DNA from: Microcoleus sp. CAWBG506 | GTDB taxonomy: Bacteria; Cyanobacteriota; Cyanobacteriia; Cyanobacteriales; Microcoleaceae | Direction: 5' to 3' | Length of the DNA stretch: 46,760 nucleotides | Assembly: GCA_020883125.1 (NCBI GenBank) | Contig: JAHREW010000049.1 | Coordinates: forward strand, 1 to 46,760 | Shown here: positions 43,416 to 46,760 of the stretch, in pieces | Numbering within the stretch: position 1 is the stretch's first letter | Layout: each line of letters begins with the position of its first letter | Program-made: the position numbers and the translations under genes | Notes under the pieces: generated by a model | Database searches by the model: none | Seen by the model: only the letters and a program-made list of their open reading frames with translations | Told to the model about the DNA's origin: nothing

Positions 43416-43738
43416 ACATCTTCATATCTTTTAAAACTAAGCTGTCCTCCTGATAGTTTACCTGGTTTGCGATCGAGTAATTCTGTCAATCCCAGGGATG
43501 CTGCAACTTCCGTCACTAATCTGTGGATTTCGGCAGAGGAGGTTTTACGAATTTTGAGGCTCGATGCCATATTTTCGTATACTGTCATGTGGGAGTACAG
43601 CGCGTAACTTTGAAATACCATGGCAATATCCCGATCGCCTGGTCTAAGATAAGTGACATTGCGATCGCCGATTCTAATCTCGCCCCTAGTCGGCTGTTCC
43701 AATCCTGCAATTAACCAGTAAACTGCGTTGATGATGTC
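43412..43738 (-). pseudogene. MalK/UgpC-type ABC ATPase, central fragment
   Basis: The frame is open from the TAG at 43739-43741 to 43412. It starts inside the ATPase at [20 protein letters not shown], has the Q-loop [20 protein letters not shown], and ends in the ABC signature as KLSGGQ, after which unrelated residues lead to a stop. Walker A, Walker B and the regulatory domain are missing. ATG or GTG starts within it are internal. It directly abuts the truncated binding-protein gene, so both are leftovers of one sugar-transport operon. Confidence 0.82.
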
Positions 43739-44038
43739 CTAGGGCGAATCGCCTAATAAAAAGGCAGATGTGTAAAGATTTTCTACGAGGTTGCTATCAA
43801 ATGGCCCTTCGATGAGGTTGATGCGAATGTCGGGGTTTTTTTGTTCAAATTCTTGGATGAAGGGTTTCCAGTTCACAATGTCTTGGCCCTGCATTAACAT
43901 TGTCAGCACTACTGGCTGCTGGGTGCGGGCTGGGAGGATAAATAGGAACAAGACGGTGGCTAGGGCGATCGCGAATAAGGCTAAGAAAGTGGGTCGCTTT
44001 TGCCACCACAATGAAGGTGGGGAGTTGATTTTGTGCAT
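43739..44038 (-). pseudogene. Sugar ABC transporter substrate-binding protein, N-terminal fragment
   Basis: 99 residues, ATG at 44038. A membrane/signal segment TFLALFAIALATVLFLFILP is followed by VVLTMLMQGQDIVNWKPFIQ and EFEQKNPDIRINLIEGPFDS and ENLYTSAFLLGDSP, the start of a family 1 solute-binding protein of about 430 residues. In relatives DSP is followed by Tyr-Asp; here the codon is TAG. Past the TAG the frame stays open (DIINAVYW) and runs straight into the ATPase fragment, so one deletion joined the two genes. Confidence 0.8.
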
Positions 44039-44165
44039 GATGTTGTCAGAAATAGAATTGTGCGATCGCTATTTCTCTCATAACTCGCTTTCTGTTGTTT
44101 CACGGGATTTAGCCAGTTTGTGAAATAAAAATTTAAGTTATAGCAACCGCCAGGGTGGTTAAGTC

Positions 44166-44233
44166 GTGGGGTGGGGGCGGGTTTATAGAATTTGTCTATA
44201 CCGATGAAAGATATCGGTGAACCCGCCCCTACA
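44166..44233. repeat. GGGGCGGGTT inverted repeat, copy 3
   Basis: GTGGGGTGGGGGCGGGTTTA and GGTGAACCCGCCCCTACA, same arms and direction as 12783-12850. Confidence 0.8.
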
Positions 44234-44356
44234 AAATCTGCCCTAATCGCCTTGGCAGTTGCTATAACTTAAGCTTACTTAATAATGCGGGAGTGCAGAG
44301 TATCAAAGGGGGCTGGGGGTGAGATTCTTCCTTGTTGCTTCTACTTATTTCTAAAT

Positions 44357-44393
44357 ACAAAAAACACCGCTCCTCTAAATAGGAGAACGGTGC
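44357..44393 (-). terminator. Rho-independent terminator for the DUF4912 gene
   Basis: On the minus strand GCACCGTTCTCCT, a 7-nt loop, AGGAGCGGTG and TTTTTTG. The stem is about 10 bp with a small bulge. It lies about 120 bp after the stop of the DUF4912 gene. Confidence 0.75.
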
Positions 44394-44515
44394 ATAGGGG
44401 GTGTTATGGGTTGTTGTCTGGGATTAACCCTAACAAATCAGTTTTGCGCTCTGGCAAGGCCTTGTGATGGTTCAGAAATTGGCACAGAGCTTGGCGATCG
44501 CCCCATCGATCGTGG

Positions 44516-45895
44516 TTATTGACCCAACCACTCAACCACAGCATCTTCCTTCGTATTGGTGTTCCGTTGAGGGGTTTCGCGCTCGAATTTCATGTGGACG
44601 GCGCGGTTTTGTTCGCCATCGGCGGCTACTGCAAAAATCGGATAGTCGATCGAGCCATCTTGGAAAGACATCTGGAAGCGGAAAGTGCCATCAGCATTCA
44701 GTTTGATCTGTTGTCCGCCAATGTATACAGTCGCGTCAGGTTCCGTAGCACCATAGACGATCAGTTCCGCATCAGCAACCAACCAGAACTGACGGGGGCG
44801 CATCGGTGCGGCGAAGCCAACTCCAGACATACCAGCACCAGACATGGTGAGGCCAGACATACCAGCACCGGACATGGTGAGAGCAGACATACCCACACCG
44901 GACATGGTGAGCCCAGACATACCAGCACCGGACATGGTGAGCCCAGACATACCCACACCGGACGTGGTGAGAGCGGACATGGCCGGGGCTGCCCACATAC
45001 CCACACCGGAGGGGAAAACGTAGGAACTCAAAGCTTGTTCGTGGATGCCCACTTGCTGAACCGAACCAGGGACGTGCTGCATCGATCCGAAGACAGAACC
45101 TGCGACGCGCAAGGATTCTGCCGATTCTGCCATACCAAAGATTTGTTGGTAAATGCCGTTACCGTTGCTGTAAGCGGTGGCCGTTGCTGCTGCCATTTTC
45201 TTTGCCGGAGGAACCAGTTCGGCGAAGGTTTTGCCGCGCAAGTCTTCTTCCCAGTCAAGGGTGATGAATTGGTCTTCGATCCAGTCACTCGGATAGACTG
45301 GCGGGACGCGGACTTGGGCCGATCGCGCTAATACCAACCAACGGCCGTCGGCGCAGCGGTAGCCGATGTCGATCGCATAATCGCGATCGCTCACGGGGAT
45401 TGGGACGTACCATTCGCGGGCTAGTTCGTCGCAAGGATATTCTTGGATGCTGTGCGGGCTTTGAGTTTCGAGGTTAACATCTGTAACGTCGTAGATCCGC
45501 AGGGCCAGTTGCTGTCCGCCAAGACGCCGCATTTCTTGTTTGCGATCGTTGGAAATATCCCAGTAGGTATAAGCCCATTCCGGGTCTCGTGGCATCAAAA
45601 CAACCCGACTTTCGCCGTACCCGTTGGGCAAATCTGCTAAACCTTCATCGACAGAGGAAAGAGAACCACCTGTCCGATCTTCTTGACCTAGTTCAAATTT
45701 TGTTGCTTCCACTGCTTCTTGCGCCTCTAATTTACGAGATGGACTGTATGAAAATTTGGTACGCTGAATTTCTTGAATTGATGCCAGAAGTTGCGATTTC
45801 CGCATCCGGCTGTAGCGGGAGACTCCACATTCGCTAGCTACTTTGCGTAGTTGCCGCAAAGTCATCTCTTCTAATGGTGGGCGTTCTTTTGCCAT
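44516..45895 (-). CDS. DUF4912 protein with SAP/Rho_N-like N-terminus
   Basis: 459 residues from ATG at 45895, with GGAG 10 nt before it; open frame continues to 46012 but looks non-coding. Residues 1-45 (MTLRQLRKVASECGVSRYSR, MRKSQLLASIQEI) form a Rho_N/SAP-like helix pair. The DUF4912 domain follows (RVVLMPRDPEWAYTYWDISN, QLALRIYDVTDVN, EWYVPIPVSDRDYAIDIGYR). A low-complexity stretch of Met/Ser/Gly decapeptides (SGVGMSALTM type) spans about 300-360. After it comes a second beta-rich part (FWLVADAELIVYGATEPDAT, YIGGQQIKLNADGTFRFQMS) ending in WLGQ. Function is unknown; the SAP-like part hints at nucleic-acid contact. Confidence 0.88.
   Translation of the reverse strand: MAKERPPLEEMTLRQLRKVASECGVSRYSRMRKSQLLASIQEIQRTKFSYSPSRKLEAQEAVEATKFELGQEDRTGGSLSSVDEGLADLPNGYGESRVVLMPRDPEWAYTYWDISNDRKQEMRRLGGQQLALRIYDVTDVNLETQSPHSIQEYPCDELAREWYVPIPVSDRDYAIDIGYRCADGRWLVLARSAQVRVPPVYPSDWIEDQFITLDWEEDLRGKTFAELVPPAKKMAAATATAYSNGNGIYQQIFGMAESAESLRVAGSVFGSMQHVPGSVQQVGIHEQALSSYVFPSGVGMWAAPAMSALTTSGVGMSGLTMSGAGMSGLTMSGVGMSALTMSGAGMSGLTMSGAGMSGVGFAAPMRPRQFWLVADAELIVYGATEPDATVYIGGQQIKLNADGTFRFQMSFQDGSIDYPIFAVAADGEQNRAVHMKFERETPQRNTNTKEDAVVEWLGQ
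44821..45005 (-). repeat. 30-bp coding tandem repeat, about 6 copies
   Basis: Units like GACATGGTGAGCCCAGACAT + ACCAGCACCG repeat with 30-bp period and a few synonymous or Val/Ala, Gly/Ala changes. They encode the Met/Ser/Gly decapeptides of the DUF4912 protein. Confidence 0.92.
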
Positions 45896-46465
45896 AAATT
45901 TTTTCTCCACTAATTTTGGATGGCGGGTTAGGTTTTCCGGCAACATACAATAGAGATGTTGACTTTTTGAGGTAGAAACTCTTGATAACAGCAAATATGC
46001 TTGAGCTTCCAAACCTCTCCAACCTTTGAAGCCTTGCTTGTTTTCACTTAGTTAAGTCCCCCATATAGAGGCTATAACTTGTTGGCTTCCGCGCGCTACA
46101 TCCGGTCTAACTAAAGGTTCTCCCTCGATTCTTGACTGACAAAATCAATTTAGTGAGTGCGATCGATGCTACTACCAATGCTATTGATCGCAGCTCGCAC
46201 GCTCTTTGACTCGCAGAAATGCTTATTCACAGCATTTCTTTGGGATCGCTTTGTCATGGTTTAATAATGCAGACAATTTACGGTCTGGTCAAGGGGGTGT
46301 TCGCTTCAATCATGGGTACTTATACGCATTTTCGTGATTTTGGGGATCTCTATGTCATGAAACCTTGACATATTTTAGTTTAGGGGATCGGTCTTGAGAA
46401 AGATGTTATGATTTGATGACATTTTTGTGGTTGGGGGCGATCGGAGTATTACGGATGGGTGGTCG

Positions 46466-46530
46466 GAAACCGGGTTTTTTCCCAGAACATTTCGTTACAG
46501 CCCCACAGATTCGGTGAAAAACCCGGTTTC
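46466..46530. repeat. CCCGGTTTCT inverted repeat, copy 3
   Basis: GAAACCGGGTTTTTTC (from 46466) and GAAAAACCCGGTTTC (ending about 46530) flank a 34-nt spacer; same family as 3099-3160, arms in the opposite order. Confidence 0.8.
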
Positions 46531-46538
46531 TTTACACT

Positions 46539-46712
46539 TGATTAATCCTCAACATTTAAGAGTAGCCTTTGTTAATTGCTGCTACTGTACCTCGTAACAG
46601 TGAGAACCGCTGTATTTACGATATTTTCTCCTACATACAGCGGTTCCCGCTGTTATGAGGTACAGTAACAACAATAAGCAAACCAATTTCTTAGATGTTG
46701 AGGATTGATTAA
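46539..46712. repeat. Long imperfect inverted repeat, about 77-bp arms
   Basis: Arms 46539-46615 and 46635-46712 pair with roughly three quarters identity around a 19-nt loop. Best-matched parts are ACTGTACCTCGTAACAG with CTGTTATGAGGTACAGT, GAACCGCTGTAT with ATACAGCGGTTC, and AATCCTCAACAT with ATGTTGAGGATT. No coding capacity; MITE-like or a large RNA hairpin. Confidence 0.85.
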
Positions 46713-46760
46713 GTTGAGAGCAACTGCAATTATTTGATCAATCATGGACGTGGTAGTTGG

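Larger units (their letters stand above)
44039..44515. other. Intergenic region with dispersed repeat and terminator
   Basis: Holds the promoter side of the broken binding-protein gene, a GGGGCGGGTT repeat (44166-44233) and the terminator of the DUF4912 gene (44357-44393). No gene is seen. Confidence 0.65.
46013..46760. other. Long upstream region without a gene
   Basis: 748 bp to the window edge. It contains the promoter side of the DUF4912 gene, a CCGGGTTTTT inverted pair (46466-46530) and a long inverted repeat (46539-46712). No open frame of note. Confidence 0.65.

Noticed and set aside
44519..45331. 270-codon plus-strand frame opposite the DUF4912 gene, His/Thr/Gly-rich
   Set aside because: It is the antisense of the 30-bp repeat; the minus-strand frame has a ribosome-binding site, domains and a terminator.

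Overview
The window reads as chromosomal DNA of a filamentous, Oscillatoriales-type cyanobacterium (Microcoleus/Oscillatoria-like; the genus is inference). GCGATCGC (HIP1) octamers are scattered throughout. The gene set includes a plant-type [2Fe-2S] ferredoxin, a BvdR-type biliverdin reductase, a Ycf55-like DUF3685 protein, a cyanobacterial chorismate lyase and a CYP120-like P450. Genes lie on both strands, mostly as single units or pairs. Palindromic repeats and gene remnants fill many of the gaps.

Layout. 1-3040: 3' part of a large RTX (calcium-binding nonapeptide) protein. 3437-10325 (minus): DUF3685 protein, membrane-anchored repeat protein with a Pro-rich tail, FurC/PerR-like regulator, Hpt protein and a small protein. 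10389-11075: DUF1345 membrane protein. 11267-12630: remains of an ATPase-WD40 gene split by an IS1-family element. 12906-19656: M20 amidohydrolase, glutathione S-transferase, three glycosyltransferase-type genes, a broken Uma2-like gene and an N-terminal tnpB stub. 19958-22652: partner-switching module (anti-sigma-type kinase, REC-PP2C phosphatase, STAS antagonist), followed by an HTH protein with a GrpE-like domain. 23451-24318: sulfiredoxin and Dps, a peroxide-defence pair. 24761-28713: DUF3800 fragment, SpoIID-like protein, ferredoxin, biliverdin reductase. 29037-31345: two damaged glycosyltransferase genes, one hit by an internally deleted IS630-family element. 31593-31664: tRNA-Gly(CCC) with its terminator. 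32133-36115: FAD oxidoreductase, chorismate lyase, P450. 36200-39946: a heptanucleotide minisatellite and a multi-PAS/GAF histidine kinase. 40485-42821: two-domain oligopeptide-type ABC ATPase and a small protein. 42977-44038: frameshifted DUF3574 gene and the collapsed remains of a sugar ABC transporter. 44516-45895: DUF4912 protein with 30-bp repeats. 46013-46760: a long upstream region with a large inverted repeat.

The clearest functional unit is the partner-switching set, where phosphatase, kinase and antagonist lie within 2.7 kb. Sulfiredoxin and Dps form a likely operon. Much of the rest is housekeeping. The most unusual feature is genome plasticity: at least six palindromic repeat families, and a composite element present twice whose core is inverted relative to its flanks. 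There is one complete-looking IS1, one IS630 deletion derivative, and several pseudogenes whose original reading frames can be partly rebuilt. I did not find a convincing new defence or biosynthetic system. The nearest candidates are the IS1-disrupted ATPase-WD40 gene and the invertible repeat.
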